This document shows positions 1-7,400 of a stretch of 55,932 nt of DNA, piece by piece. A program made the position numbers and the translations under genes. Every line of letters starts with the position of its first letter. Position 1 is the stretch's first letter. The DNA is from an uncultured Lachnospiraceae bacterium. GTDB taxonomy: Bacteria; Bacillota; Clostridia; Lachnospirales; Lachnospiraceae. The notes under the pieces are model-generated. The model had not been told where the DNA came from. It ran no database searches and saw only the letters and a list, made by a program, of their open reading frames with translations. The stretch spans positions 1 through 55,932 of the forward strand of contig CANQDS010000004.1 in assembly GCA_947593655.1 (NCBI GenBank), in the 5' to 3' direction.

Positions 1-154
1 CTTTTTTTGCGGTTGTCAATGAACGGGCTGTTGCATAAGAAAAGACCATTCCCTTTTCCGTCAATCGGTTGATTACCTCATTTGTGTATTCCGATGTTCT
101 TCCGTTACTCCTTAACAGCGTTCCATCTAAATCTGAAACATAGAGTGTGCTCAT
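1..154 (-). CDS. HAD-superfamily (Cof-like) hydrolase, 3' end cut by window edge
   Basis: Only the first 51 codons are inside the window; the gene runs off the left edge. The ATG is at 152-154, with a GGGAG ribosome binding site about eight bases upstream. The N-terminus carries the HAD motif I sequence DLDGTLL (residues 8-14), with the nucleophile Asp8 and the acid/base Asp10. Next comes a region typical of Cof-type sugar-phosphate or FMN phosphatases, with a GKGM-like helix end and an ATAR segment resembling the motif II surroundings. Substrate cannot be told from this fragment. The downstream neighbour on the same strand lies outside the window. Confidence 0.8.
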   Translation of the reverse strand, partial: MSTLYVSDLDGTLLRSNGRTSEYTNEVINRLTEKGMVFSYATARSLTTAKK

Positions 155-204
155 TTTGATATTCTCCCAAACTTCGATTGTTTCACGAACAGATATCCTT
201 TGAT

Positions 205-897
205 TTACCGGCCCGCGATCTCCATGCGGTTCATCACGCCCTGTCCATCGATTCCGGGATGCGTGAAATAGATCTGGGCAATCTGCTCCGCTAAGGCCGG
301 ACGGATCCTGCGGGCTTTTGCAATATCCGCAACCGTCCGCCCCCGCGAAAGATCTTTTATGACCGCTTCTACGATCCCCCGCAGCTCTCCGCTGCCAAAT
401 TGCGGGCTCTGTTTATCTGCTTCCTGCGCACTGCCGCCGGAGAGATCGATTCTTTCTACCGCCATTTTTCCGCTTTCGCCGTCAATCGTTAAAAGCGCCA
501 TAGTCGCCGCCCGTCCGAAACGCCGCGGTCCGCCGCTGCCCGGATTCAGCCAGATTCTGCCGTCTTCCTCTTTCTTTTCATACCTGTGCGAATGTCCGTA
601 AATGACAAGGTCGGCTTTCTGCGCTTCCGCAGACATCTGCTTTTTGTCATGCACCATATAAATCTTTCTGTCGTACAGCGTAAAAGAGGCTTCTTTCGGC
701 AGTCCTTCGGTCCATTCCCTGTCGCAGTTTCCGCGCACCGCGATCACCCGCGCGTATTTTTCCAGTTTCTCTAAAGTCTTTCGATCCGCGATATCGCCGC
801 CGTGCAGAATCAGCTCGGATGTGCGCAGCACTTCGGCTGCTTCCCGCCGCAGAGTTCCGTGCGTGTCTGATAAGACTGCGATTCTATGTATTGGCAT
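205..897 (-). CDS. YfcE/MJ0936-type metallophosphoesterase with C-terminal extension
   Basis: A cytosolic calcineurin-like phosphodiesterase of 230 residues. The metal-binding motifs are visible in order: DTH (11-13), GGD (33-35), GNCD (56-59), His83 and GHSH (101-104), followed by NPGS. YfcE-family proteins usually end soon after this point, at about 160-180 residues. Here some 65 extra residues follow (about 165-230), basic and probably helical (SRGRTVADIAKARRI), which might be a small helix-turn-helix-like module. The start ATG at 895-897 is followed by the family-typical hydrophobic strand. Members hydrolyse phosphodiesters such as bis-p-nitrophenyl phosphate in vitro; the natural substrate is unknown. 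Confidence 0.85.
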   Translation of the reverse strand: MPIHRIAVLSDTHGTLRREAAEVLRTSELILHGGDIADRKTLEKLEKYARVIAVRGNCDREWTEGLPKEASFTLYDRKIYMVHDKKQMSAEAQKADLVIYGHSHRYEKKEEDGRIWLNPGSGGPRRFGRAATMALLTIDGESGKMAVERIDLSGGSAQEADKQSPQFGSGELRGIVEAVIKDLSRGRTVADIAKARRIRPALAEQIAQIYFTHPGIDGQGVMNRMEIAGR

Positions 898-936
898 TTT
901 TCCCCTCCTGTTCCGGAAAATCCGTGCCGCGCCGGT

Positions 937-1350
937 TTAGAGAACCATAAGCAGCGTTCCCGCGCCGATAAGGACGCAGCCGATCATGGATTTTACCGTG
1001 GCTTTTTCGTGCAAAAAAATAAAAGCGAGAACGACTGTGATCACGATGCTCGTTTTATCGACCGCCGCCACTTTCGATGCTTCGCCGGCCTGCAGCGCCT
1101 TATAATAGCAGAGCCAGGAGGCGCCGGTCGCGAGGCCGGATAAGATCAAAAAAATCCAGCTTTTCCTGCTGATTCCCGCAATTCCTTTCTGTGCATCGGT
1201 GAGGAACACCATTCCCCATGCCAGAAGTACAACGACTACCGTCCGGATGGCTGTCGCAAGGTTCGAGTTTACGCCTTCGATGCCGATTTTCGCCAATATC
1301 GAGGTCAGCGCCGCAAATACGGCGGATAGTAAGGCAAGGATCAGCCACAT
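937..1350 (-). CDS. Single-domain EamA-family transporter
   Basis: A 137-residue integral membrane protein with about five hydrophobic segments. It matches one EamA (drug/metabolite transporter) repeat: an N-terminal helix with the SAVFAALTSILAKIG signature and a C-terminal helix ending LIGAGTLLMVL. Typical EamA carriers hold two such repeats in about 300 residues, so this half-size member would have to dimerise. A GAGGAGG ribosome binding site precedes the ATG at 1348-1350. It lies directly downstream of hicB (gap 33 bp), and that gap contains a short piece of the repeat also seen upstream of feoB. Substrate unknown. Confidence 0.85.
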   Translation of the reverse strand: MWLILALLSAVFAALTSILAKIGIEGVNSNLATAIRTVVVVLLAWGMVFLTDAQKGIAGISRKSWIFLILSGLATGASWLCYYKALQAGEASKVAAVDKTSIVITVVLAFIFLHEKATVKSMIGCVLIGAGTLLMVL

Positions 1351-1383
1351 GTATTTTTCCTCCTCTATAAGCGTAAGTTTTAT

Positions 1384-1821
1384 TTATCTGCGGAGATACA
1401 TTCCCGGCATTTCCGGCCCGCTGTTTCCCTGTGCCAGGGAGAGCAAAGCATCCTGCAGCACTTTTGAGAAATTCAGATTATTTTTCTCTGCAAACGCATT
1501 TAGCCACGCTGGGATCGTCAGGTTTTTCCTTACCGCCTTATCTCCATATTTTTCTGCATAACTGTCCATGTCAAGCAGCATCATATTTACCATGCTGCCC
1601 GTCTCCGCCGGTACGCTGTCATACGGTGTTGCCGCCGGAATCTGCCGCCCGTCCTCCAGTTCTCCCAGAATCCAGCCGCTTGCCGCATCGATTCCCATTT
1701 CAATGGCTTCTTCCAGGCTGTCTCCTCCTGTCACGCATCCCGGCAGATCTGGAAACTCTACCACATAACCGCCGCTCCCGTCCGAAAACGATTTAAATAC
1801 GGCTGGATACACTAATTTCAT
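1384..1821 (-). CDS. hicB: HicB-family antitoxin (type II toxin-antitoxin)
   Basis: A 145-residue HicB antitoxin. The N-terminal half is the RNase H-like HicB fold (YPAVF, GGYVVEFPDLPGCVTGG, ASGW). The C-terminal half has the ribbon-helix-helix pattern expected of a DNA-binding autorepressor (KNLTIPAWLNAFAEKNN then FSKVLQDALLSL). The ATG has an AAGGAG site seven bases upstream. It follows hicA by 29 bp in the usual hicA-hicB order, but that hicA carries a premature stop, so this antitoxin probably has no functional partner here. It may still repress the palindrome-bearing promoter at 2082-2110. Confidence 0.92.
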   Translation of the reverse strand: MKLVYPAVFKSFSDGSGGYVVEFPDLPGCVTGGDSLEEAIEMGIDAASGWILGELEDGRQIPAATPYDSVPAETGSMVNMMLLDMDSYAEKYGDKAVRKNLTIPAWLNAFAEKNNLNFSKVLQDALLSLAQGNSGPEMPGMYLRR

Positions 1822-1850
1822 ATGTTCTCCTTTCTTATCACAGACAACGG

Positions 1851-2033
1851 TTATAATCCGGCCTGTCTCATGATTGATTTCACAATATCCGGGTGTATGT
1901 CTCTACCCGCATGTTCCGGCACTGTCACTTTTCCGGCTTTCAAGGGGTGCAGATACTGATGATGCTATCCTTTTTGCTTTACTTCATACCATCCGTCATT
2001 CTTTAATATCTTATCAATTTCCCGGAATCTCAA
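1851..2033 (-). pseudogene. hicA: hicA toxin gene interrupted by an amber stop before its catalytic histidine
   Basis: Reading the minus strand from a TTG at 2031-2033 (GGAG-rich site just upstream) gives a HicA mRNA interferase: MRFREIDKILKNDGWYEVKQ, then KG, an in-frame TAG at 1965-1967, then HHQYLHPLKAGKVTVPEHAG and a normal C-terminus ending IMRQAGL. The total is 61 codons including both stops, the usual HicA length. The stop occupies the Ser position of the conserved G-S-H-H-Q motif, directly before the catalytic His, so the 22-residue product would be inactive. A single C-to-A change in TCG would create it. TAG is used as an ordinary stop elsewhere in the window (feoA), so recoding is unlikely. 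Confidence 0.85.
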
Positions 2034-2081
2034 TCCCTTCTCCTTCTAAAAATTACTTCTTTTTCTGTTGTTTGTTCCTTA

Positions 2082-2110
2082 ATTATAATACGCATTATGC
2101 GTATTGTCAA
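2082..2110 (-). promoter_or_regulatory. hicAB promoter with operator palindrome in the spacer
   Basis: On the minus strand a perfect -35 (TTGACA, 2105-2110) and a perfect -10 (TATAAT, 2082-2087) are separated by exactly 17 bp. Within the spacer and touching both boxes lies an inverted repeat, AATACGCA-TTA-TGCGTATT (2087-2105). This is where a ribbon-helix-helix antitoxin such as HicB would block RNA polymerase. The -35 box overlaps the stop codon of the upstream gene (2107-2109). The regulator assignment is inference from position. Confidence 0.85.
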
Positions 2111-2874
2111 ATCAATCTTCCCGCCAGCGCCTCGCTTAAGCGGTCCGGTATCCCCCGCGGTCCTCTTACAGCATGAATCCCGTATTTTTCGCTCAGCAGA
2201 TCAAATGGAAACTGATCCGGCTGATAGCGTTTCAGCAGTTTGATCTTCATAAGGCTTTTCATATGGACTGCCCCATCGTCATACTGGAACGGAATATCCG
2301 TTTCCGTCACCCGGCACTGGTAAAGGACCGCGGATACCGGGGCGGCCACATACAAATACACGGTATCTCCCGTTTTGATTCCCCTGCCCTGCTTCCAGTC
2401 AATCTCACTCTCTTTCTCAAAGGCCGCTTCTACATCATAATATTTCGGATTCGCCGGAACCAGCCACTCTTTCGGCGGGCGGAGCGCCTGTTTCGTTTGG
2501 GCGGAAGCCGTTGCAAGATACCCCTCGTCCAGCCATTTGCAGATTTCGTCAAACGCGACTGCGCCGTACAGTGAAATAGAGATCCAGTTTCCCTTGCTGA
2601 TGTGGTAGCCCCGGAAAAAACCTTTCTGCTGCACAAGAAGATCCCGAAGAAACGGATCTGCAACTTTCACGTTCAGGATGTCCACGATCTCTTCCGTTTC
2701 CAATCCCAGCTTACTTCCCGGCACATCCATGACAAGCGCAAACCACTTCTGATTGTCGCTATGCCGGAAAACGGCATAGCCGGGATAGCGCCTCCATAAA
2801 TATTCCGGAGAAGTTTGATATGTTCTCTTAATATAAGCAAATAATTGTTCCCTGAAAGACAAGTCTTTTTCCAT
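2107..2874 (-). CDS. MmcQ/YjbR-family protein with C-terminal PUA/EVE-like domain
   Basis: A 255-residue protein. Residues 1 to about 125 fit the MmcQ/YjbR fold (CyaY-like): an N-terminal helix, WRRYPGYAVFRH, KWFALVMDVP, and the closing helix YGAVAFDEICKWLDEGYLAT. From about 140 on (WLVPANPKYYDVEAAFEKES, then GDTVYLYVAAPVSAVLYQCR) it resembles the EVE/PUA-like domain that binds modified bases in other proteins. A GGAG site precedes the ATG at 2872-2874. Function is unproven: YjbR proteins are called DNA-binding mainly by structural analogy. The gene is followed immediately by the hicAB promoter, which overlaps its stop codon. Confidence 0.8.
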   Translation of the reverse strand: MEKDLSFREQLFAYIKRTYQTSPEYLWRRYPGYAVFRHSDNQKWFALVMDVPGSKLGLETEEIVDILNVKVADPFLRDLLVQQKGFFRGYHISKGNWISISLYGAVAFDEICKWLDEGYLATASAQTKQALRPPKEWLVPANPKYYDVEAAFEKESEIDWKQGRGIKTGDTVYLYVAAPVSAVLYQCRVTETDIPFQYDDGAVHMKSLMKIKLLKRYQPDQFPFDLLSEKYGIHAVRGPRGIPDRLSEALAGRLI

Positions 2875-2909
2875 GACAGTCGTTCTCCATTATCATTCCG
2901 CGAATAATA

Positions 2910-2972
2910 TTATTTTTTAAATAAATCAGAGTGCGTTCCGGTTCTTACAAGATATATTTCATTATCAAATAT
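2910..2972 (-). pseudogene. C-terminal remnant of a YafQ/RelE-type toxin
   Basis: In the +1 frame relative to the antitoxin's end, the minus strand encodes IFDNEIYLVRTGTHSDLFKK followed by a stop at 2910-2912. The string YLVRTGTHSDLF is characteristic of the C-terminal strand of YafQ-type mRNA interferases. The 70 or so residues that should precede it, including the catalytic centre, are absent, and the fragment begins inside the last codons of the antitoxin gene. This looks like an internal deletion that removed most of the toxin. The fragment has no start codon of its own. Confidence 0.6.
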
Positions 2973-3171
2973 TCCATAACTCATCCAGATCCGTAAAATG
3001 CTGTCCTGATCCTGTCCGCTTCATCTCGTCTACTTCCGCAAAAGCTTTCAGCGTCTCTTCGTTCGGTTCTTCCATTTCCGTTATTAATCTATGAATATAA
3101 CCGATAATATACGCAATTTTATCATCCGGGATCTCATTTAATAACTGGATTGCCTTTTCCCTGTTGCTCAT
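2965..3171 (-). CDS. RelB-like antitoxin of a broken toxin-antitoxin pair
   Basis: A small acidic, probably helical protein of 68 residues. It has an N-terminal helix (REKAIQLLNEIPDDKIAYII) and a C-terminal segment with the RTGSGQHF pattern seen in antitoxins paired with YafQ/RelE toxins. It has a good AGAGGG site before the ATG at 3169-3171. The frame ends at TGA 2965-2967, and a 20-codon toxin remnant overlaps and follows. The last residues (DELWNI) may derive from the deletion junction rather than from the original antitoxin. The family call rests on composition, size and the remnant. Confidence 0.6.
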   Translation of the reverse strand: MSNREKAIQLLNEIPDDKIAYIIGYIHRLITEMEEPNEETLKAFAEVDEMKRTGSGQHFTDLDELWNI

Positions 3172-3231
3172 TGTCCGCCCTCTCTTTCCATTTTCCTGTC
3201 ATTCTGCTCATCATAATCGCGCCGTGCCGGT

Positions 3232-4464
3232 TCATAAATATTCGATCGGCAGCGCGATCAGATTTTCCCTCAGATACGTTTTCCGATCGATCAGGCAGAG
3301 AATAATGCCCGTTCCCCTTGTCTTATTCGGAATTTTGTCCAGCACCGTGTTTGCTGCAGCCATATCGGCTTTTGGATTTCCGCTCATCTTAATTTCAACC
3401 GGGTATAAAACGCCGTCTTCCTCAATGATCAGATCGATCTCGTTTTCTGACGTGCGTTTCTGATCCCTTCCCCGGTAATAAAAAATATTAAATTTATAAT
3501 CTTTCCCTTCGTTCACATAGGATTTCAGGATTTCCGAAACCACAAACGTCTCGAACATGCTGCCCGCGACCGCGGAGCATTTCAGCGCATCGGCCGTCAG
3601 CCATCTGGTCAGATAACAGGCAAGCCCGGTATCGCGGAAATAGATTTTCGGCATTTTGACCGCGCGGTTTAATGCGCTCGGACTGTATGGCTGCAGCAGA
3701 TAGACGATTCCCGTCCGCTCCAATATCGAGATCCAATTCCTGACCGTCGATTCGCTTACGCCCGTATCGCCTGCTATATTGGCATAATTTAATATTTCGC
3801 CGGTTCTTGCCGCGACTGCGGTCAGAAATTTGGTAAAAGTGATTCCGTCGCTGGAAATAAATTCATTCACATCTCTTTCCAGATAGGTGGACACATAGGA
3901 GGAATAATATTCCTGCCAGTCCCTTTCCACGTCATACAGTTCCGGATAAGAACCCTTGTGGATCGTCTGCCAGAGATCTTTATACGGACGGATTTCCTGC
4001 TCCCGTGCCTGTATATAAGCGTCTGTCGGAATAAAATGCCGGTTAAAGCGGACACCATGCATTTCCCGCAGGGAAAGCCCGAGCAGTTCCGTGATCGCCA
4101 CTCTTCCTGCCAGCGATTCGCTCATTCCTTTCATCAGTTCCAGCTTCTGCGAGCCGGACAGAAGAAACTGTCCCCTCTGATCCGATTCATCGACGATCAT
4201 CTTAATTTCTTCGAGAACCGTATTTTCTTTCTGGACTTCATCGATAAATAACGGGCACGGATGATTCAGGAAAAACAGCCGCGGTTCTTCCCGCGCCTGC
4301 AGCCTGGCCAGCCTGTCGTCAAAATTTACCCTGTTAAATTCCGGAAACTCATGCCGGATCAGCGTAGATTTGCCGACCTGCCGGGCTCCCGTCAGCAGAA
4401 CGCACTTGCTCGATCTTACCCTGTTTTTTAAAACCTCTGTAATCGCCCGCTCGATATACGCCAT
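3232..4464 (-). CDS. AAA ATPase with DUF4143 C-terminal domain
   Basis: A 410-residue protein of the widespread ATPase-DUF4143 family. Residues 1-150 hold an AAA_14 domain with Walker A GARQVGKST (about 27-35), Walker B LFIDEVQ (about 72-78) and the sensor LLSGSQ. The middle has a winged-helix-like segment (NYANIAGDTGVSESTVRNW). The C-terminal DUF4143 region ends with a PD-(D/E)XK-like motif, EIDLIIEEDGVLYPVEIK. These proteins are common next to mobile or defence loci, but a cellular function is not established. It stands alone here, between a broken toxin-antitoxin locus and the feoB terminator. Confidence 0.9.
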   Translation of the reverse strand: MAYIERAITEVLKNRVRSSKCVLLTGARQVGKSTLIRHEFPEFNRVNFDDRLARLQAREEPRLFFLNHPCPLFIDEVQKENTVLEEIKMIVDESDQRGQFLLSGSQKLELMKGMSESLAGRVAITELLGLSLREMHGVRFNRHFIPTDAYIQAREQEIRPYKDLWQTIHKGSYPELYDVERDWQEYYSSYVSTYLERDVNEFISSDGITFTKFLTAVAARTGEILNYANIAGDTGVSESTVRNWISILERTGIVYLLQPYSPSALNRAVKMPKIYFRDTGLACYLTRWLTADALKCSAVAGSMFETFVVSEILKSYVNEGKDYKFNIFYYRGRDQKRTSENEIDLIIEEDGVLYPVEIKMSGNPKADMAAANTVLDKIPNKTRGTGIILCLIDRKTYLRENLIALPIEYL

Positions 4465-4564
4465 GATCTTCCACCCTTTCTGCGGCAGGTCTAACCAACC
4501 CTAAAGTATGATTTTACTATAGCCGTTTCCACGGAAAAGCGCAAGATTCATTTTATACAACAGG

Positions 4565-4605
4565 AAAAAGGCAAACAGGCTGCGCTCCTTTTGGAATGCG
4601 CAGCC
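4565..4605 (-). terminator. Rho-independent terminator of the feo operon
   Basis: On the minus strand a GC-rich stem (GGCTGCGC / GCGCAGCC, arms 4598-4605 and 4578-4585, 12-base loop) is followed by GTTTGCC and a T run at 4565-4569. It lies 35 bp after the feoB stop codon. Confidence 0.85.
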
Positions 4606-4640
4606 CGTCTGTCTTTCGTTTTTTCGATTCCGTACATGAT

Positions 4641-6827
4641 TTATTTTGCAGCCATCATTTTTGGCGCCGCTATATCAAGCGTTTTGCTTTCCCGGTACGG
4701 CCGAAACAGCAGATAGAGGAATCCTGCCACGACCAGAAACGCGGCGATCGTGCCGATACCGAACGTGCCGTAAACAACCAGCGATCCGATCTGATAAATG
4801 CACAGTCCGACCAGATAAGCCAGCAGACACTGATAACCGATCGCAAACCAGAACCACTTTGCATTGTTCATCTCGCGCTTGATCGCTCCCATCGCCGCAA
4901 AACAAGGGGCGCAGAGAAGGTTGAACGCAAGGAACGCCATTGCCGCCACCGGGGTGATGCTCGCAGAAAGCGTTCCCCAGATCTCCGCGCCGTCCTCCGC
5001 CACTTCCGCGTAACCGAAGAGGATCCCGAACGTGCTGACGACATTTTCCTTTGCCACCAGCCCGGTGATGGCCGCTACCGCCGATTTCCAGTTTCCGAAA
5101 CCGAGCGGGGTAAAGATCCATGCAAATGCATTTCCGATCCCGGCTAAAATGCTGTGGTCGATCTCCATATCATCCAGCATCCGGAACCCGCCGTCCACCC
5201 AGCCGAAATAAGTGGTAAACCACACAAAGATCGTGGAAAGCAGGATGATCGTGCCCGCTTTTTTGATAAAGGAATAACCGCGCTCCCACATGCTGCGGAG
5301 CACATTTCCGACGGTCGGCATATGATACGCCGGAAGTTCCATGACAAACGGCGCCGGCTCACCCGCAAACATCTTTGTTTTCTTTAAGATAACGCCGGAG
5401 CAGATGATCGCCGCGATTCCCATAAAGTAAGAAACCCATGATACCCACCAGCCGGAGTCTCCGAAAAACGCACCCGCGATCAGCGCAATGATCGGAAGTT
5501 TCGCGCCGCACGGAATAAAAGTCGTCGTCATGATCGTCATTTTGCGGTCGCGGTCGTTTTCGATGGTCCGGCTCGCCATAACGCCCGGTACGCCGCACCC
5601 GCTGCCGATCAGCATCGGAATAAAGGATTTTCCGGAAAGGCCGAACCGGCGGAAAATACGATCCATAATGAACGCGACGCGCGCCATGTAGCCGCAGGAT
5701 TCCAAAAACGCAAGGAACAGAAACAGTACCAGCATCTGCGGCACAAAACCGAGCACGGCGCCGACGCCCGCGATGATCCCGTCCAGAATCAGGCCCTGCA
5801 GCCAGTCTGCACAGCCGATCGCATCTAACAGTTTTCCGACCAGAACCGGGATGCCCGGAATTTCCAGCCCGAAAAGGCTCCAGCCGTCGCCGAACACGCC
5901 GTCGTTCGCCCAGTCGGTCGCCCATGTGCCGACCGTCGTTACCGAAATATAATAAACAAGGAACATTACCGCCGCAAAGATCGGAAGCGCCAGCCAGCGG
6001 TTCGTAACAATGCGGTCGATCTTATCGGAAAGCGATAATTTTTCCTTCCTGTTTTTCGCCAGACATTCCCCGATGATCGAAGTAATGTAGGTATAGCGCT
6101 CATTGGTGATGATGCTCTCCGCGTCGTCGTCAAACAATTCCTCGAGGCGCGTCCGCTCCGCGGAAACATCCGGAACCGTCTGCATCAGATCCGCGATTTT
6201 GGAATCATTTTCCAGAAGCTTGATGGCAAAAAAGCGTTTCTGGCCTTCCGCCGCGGTGTTTCCCAGCTTATCTTCCACCGCCGCGATCAGTTCCTCCACC
6301 GCATCGGAAAACCGGTGGACGCGTGCATTGGTTTGCCCCGCCTGTGCCAGCGCAACGGCGCGTTCCGCCGCTTTCGTGATCCCGGTTCCTTTCAAAGCGG
6401 AAATTCCGATCGTTTCGCAGCCCATTTTTTCGCCCAGAGCGCGGAGATTGACCGCATCGCCGTTTTTTTCCACCAGATCGATCATATTGACCGCCATGAC
6501 TACCGGAATTCCGAGCTCTAAAATCTGGGTGGACAGATACAGATTCCGCTCGATATTGGTTCCGTCCACGATATTGATGATCGCATCCGGGCGCTCGCCG
6601 ACCAGATAGTTTCTGGCAACGACTTCCTCCAACGTGTACGGGGACAGGGAATAAATTCCCGGCAGATCCATGATGACGACATCTTTATGCCCCTTCAGAC
6701 GTCCCTCTTTTTTCTCAACGGTTACGCCCGGCCAGTTGCCGACAAACTGATTGGAACCGGTCAGCGCGTTAAAAAGCGTTGTTTTTCCGCAGTTGGGATT
6801 TCCTGCGAGTGCAATTTTTACTGACAT
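4641..6827 (-). CDS. feoB: Ferrous iron transporter FeoB
   Basis: A 728-residue FeoB, the GTP-gated Fe(II) importer of the cytoplasmic membrane. The N-terminal G domain shows G1 GNPNCGKTT (9-17), switch region GVTVEKKEG, G3 DLPG and G4 NMID. A helical spacer (about 165-270) follows, then the polytopic membrane part with the two inverted Gate repeats (LIGSGCGVPGVMASRTI; LLCAPCFAAMGAIKREM). Each of these contains a conserved Cys, as usual. Length is normal. An AGAGGAG site precedes the ATG. It is the last gene of a feoA-feoA-feoB unit; the gap to feoA is filled by a hairpin repeat. Confidence 0.97.
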   Translation of the reverse strand: MSVKIALAGNPNCGKTTLFNALTGSNQFVGNWPGVTVEKKEGRLKGHKDVVIMDLPGIYSLSPYTLEEVVARNYLVGERPDAIINIVDGTNIERNLYLSTQILELGIPVVMAVNMIDLVEKNGDAVNLRALGEKMGCETIGISALKGTGITKAAERAVALAQAGQTNARVHRFSDAVEELIAAVEDKLGNTAAEGQKRFFAIKLLENDSKIADLMQTVPDVSAERTRLEELFDDDAESIITNERYTYITSIIGECLAKNRKEKLSLSDKIDRIVTNRWLALPIFAAVMFLVYYISVTTVGTWATDWANDGVFGDGWSLFGLEIPGIPVLVGKLLDAIGCADWLQGLILDGIIAGVGAVLGFVPQMLVLFLFLAFLESCGYMARVAFIMDRIFRRFGLSGKSFIPMLIGSGCGVPGVMASRTIENDRDRKMTIMTTTFIPCGAKLPIIALIAGAFFGDSGWWVSWVSYFMGIAAIICSGVILKKTKMFAGEPAPFVMELPAYHMPTVGNVLRSMWERGYSFIKKAGTIILLSTIFVWFTTYFGWVDGGFRMLDDMEIDHSILAGIGNAFAWIFTPLGFGNWKSAVAAITGLVAKENVVSTFGILFGYAEVAEDGAEIWGTLSASITPVAAMAFLAFNLLCAPCFAAMGAIKREMNNAKWFWFAIGYQCLLAYLVGLCIYQIGSLVVYGTFGIGTIAAFLVVAGFLYLLFRPYRESKTLDIAAPKMMAAK

Positions 6828-6835
6828 TTTCTCTC

Positions 6836-6907
6836 TCCTCTATAAACATAAGTTATATCTGACTCAGACTGTCGGATGCCAGTACTGTCGGACAGTACCA
6901 GGCTCCT
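6836..6907 (-). repeat. Intercistronic hairpin repeat, copy 1 (feoA-feoB)
   Basis: It fills the space between the feoA stop codon (6908) and the feoB RBS. It shares about 50 nearly identical bases with copy 2 at 14105-14203, including CTGACTCAGACTGTCGGATG and the RBS-proximal TCCTCTATAAAC. It contains a near-perfect inverted repeat, GTACTGTC-G-GACAGTAC (6883-6899). A shorter, diverged piece lies at 1354-1376 upstream of the EamA gene. Confidence 0.75.
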
Positions 6908-7129
6908 CTATTCTACTTCTACCATTTCCGCGTCGGATCTGCGGAGGGACAATTCGTAGCCCCGCACCGTCAGCTCGACCGGATCTCCGAGCGGCGCGAC
7001 TTTTCTCACATAAATCTCCACGCCTTTCGTGATCCCCATATCCATAATCCTGCGTTTCACCGGCCCGTCTCCGTTCAGCCGTTTGACGGTCACGGTTTCG
7101 CCGATCTTCGTCTGTCTTAATGTTTTCAT
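6908..7129 (-). CDS. feoA: FeoA-family protein (second feoA)
   Basis: A 73-residue SH3-like FeoA protein that acts as a cytoplasmic partner of FeoB in ferrous iron uptake. The family pattern is clear: LNGDGPVKRRIMDMGITKG (the LxxMG turn) followed by the strand VELTVRGYELSLRRSDAEMV. I place the start at the ATG 7127-7129, preceded by GAGGAG at a proper distance, rather than at the GTG six bases upstream, which lies inside the ribosome binding site. It follows the first feoA by 18 bp. Its TAG stop shows that amber is a normal stop in this genome. Confidence 0.93.
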   Translation of the reverse strand: MKTLRQTKIGETVTVKRLNGDGPVKRRIMDMGITKGVEIYVRKVAPLGDPVELTVRGYELSLRRSDAEMVEVE

Positions 7130-7147
7130 GTTCACTCCTCTTTCCTC

Positions 7148-7357
7148 TCAAACTATAATTTTGCCCGCCAGATCTTTTCCGATGGCGACGCGGGAATCCT
7201 TGACATTGACGATCATGTTTCCGCCGATATCGGAAATGACCGTCACCACTTCCCCTGCGACAAAGCCCAGATTCTCCAGAAACTTCCTTGTCTCCTCCTT
7301 CCCGCCGATTTTCCTGATTGTTACAGGGTTTCCTGTGTCCGACATGGTAAGCGGCAT
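7148..7357 (-). CDS. feoA: FeoA-family protein (first feoA of the operon)
   Basis: A 69-residue FeoA-domain protein and the first gene of the feo unit. The SH3-like core is seen as KIGGKEETRKFLENLGFVAG followed by VVTVISDIGGNMIVNVKDSR and a final IGKDLAGKIIV. Only the LxxLG turn and the IGG/N-I-V strands are conserved between the two feoA copies, so they are old paralogues rather than a recent duplication. Two FeoA proteins before FeoB are common in Clostridia. The ATG has a GAGGGAAG site. A leader of about 250 bases with an array of direct repeats separates it from the promoter at 7612-7643. Confidence 0.92.
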   Translation of the reverse strand: MPLTMSDTGNPVTIRKIGGKEETRKFLENLGFVAGEVVTVISDIGGNMIVNVKDSRVAIGKDLAGKIIV

Positions 7358-7400
7358 TTTTCTTCCCTCTCTTTCCTGCGTTTTCGTGTAAGACGTATGA

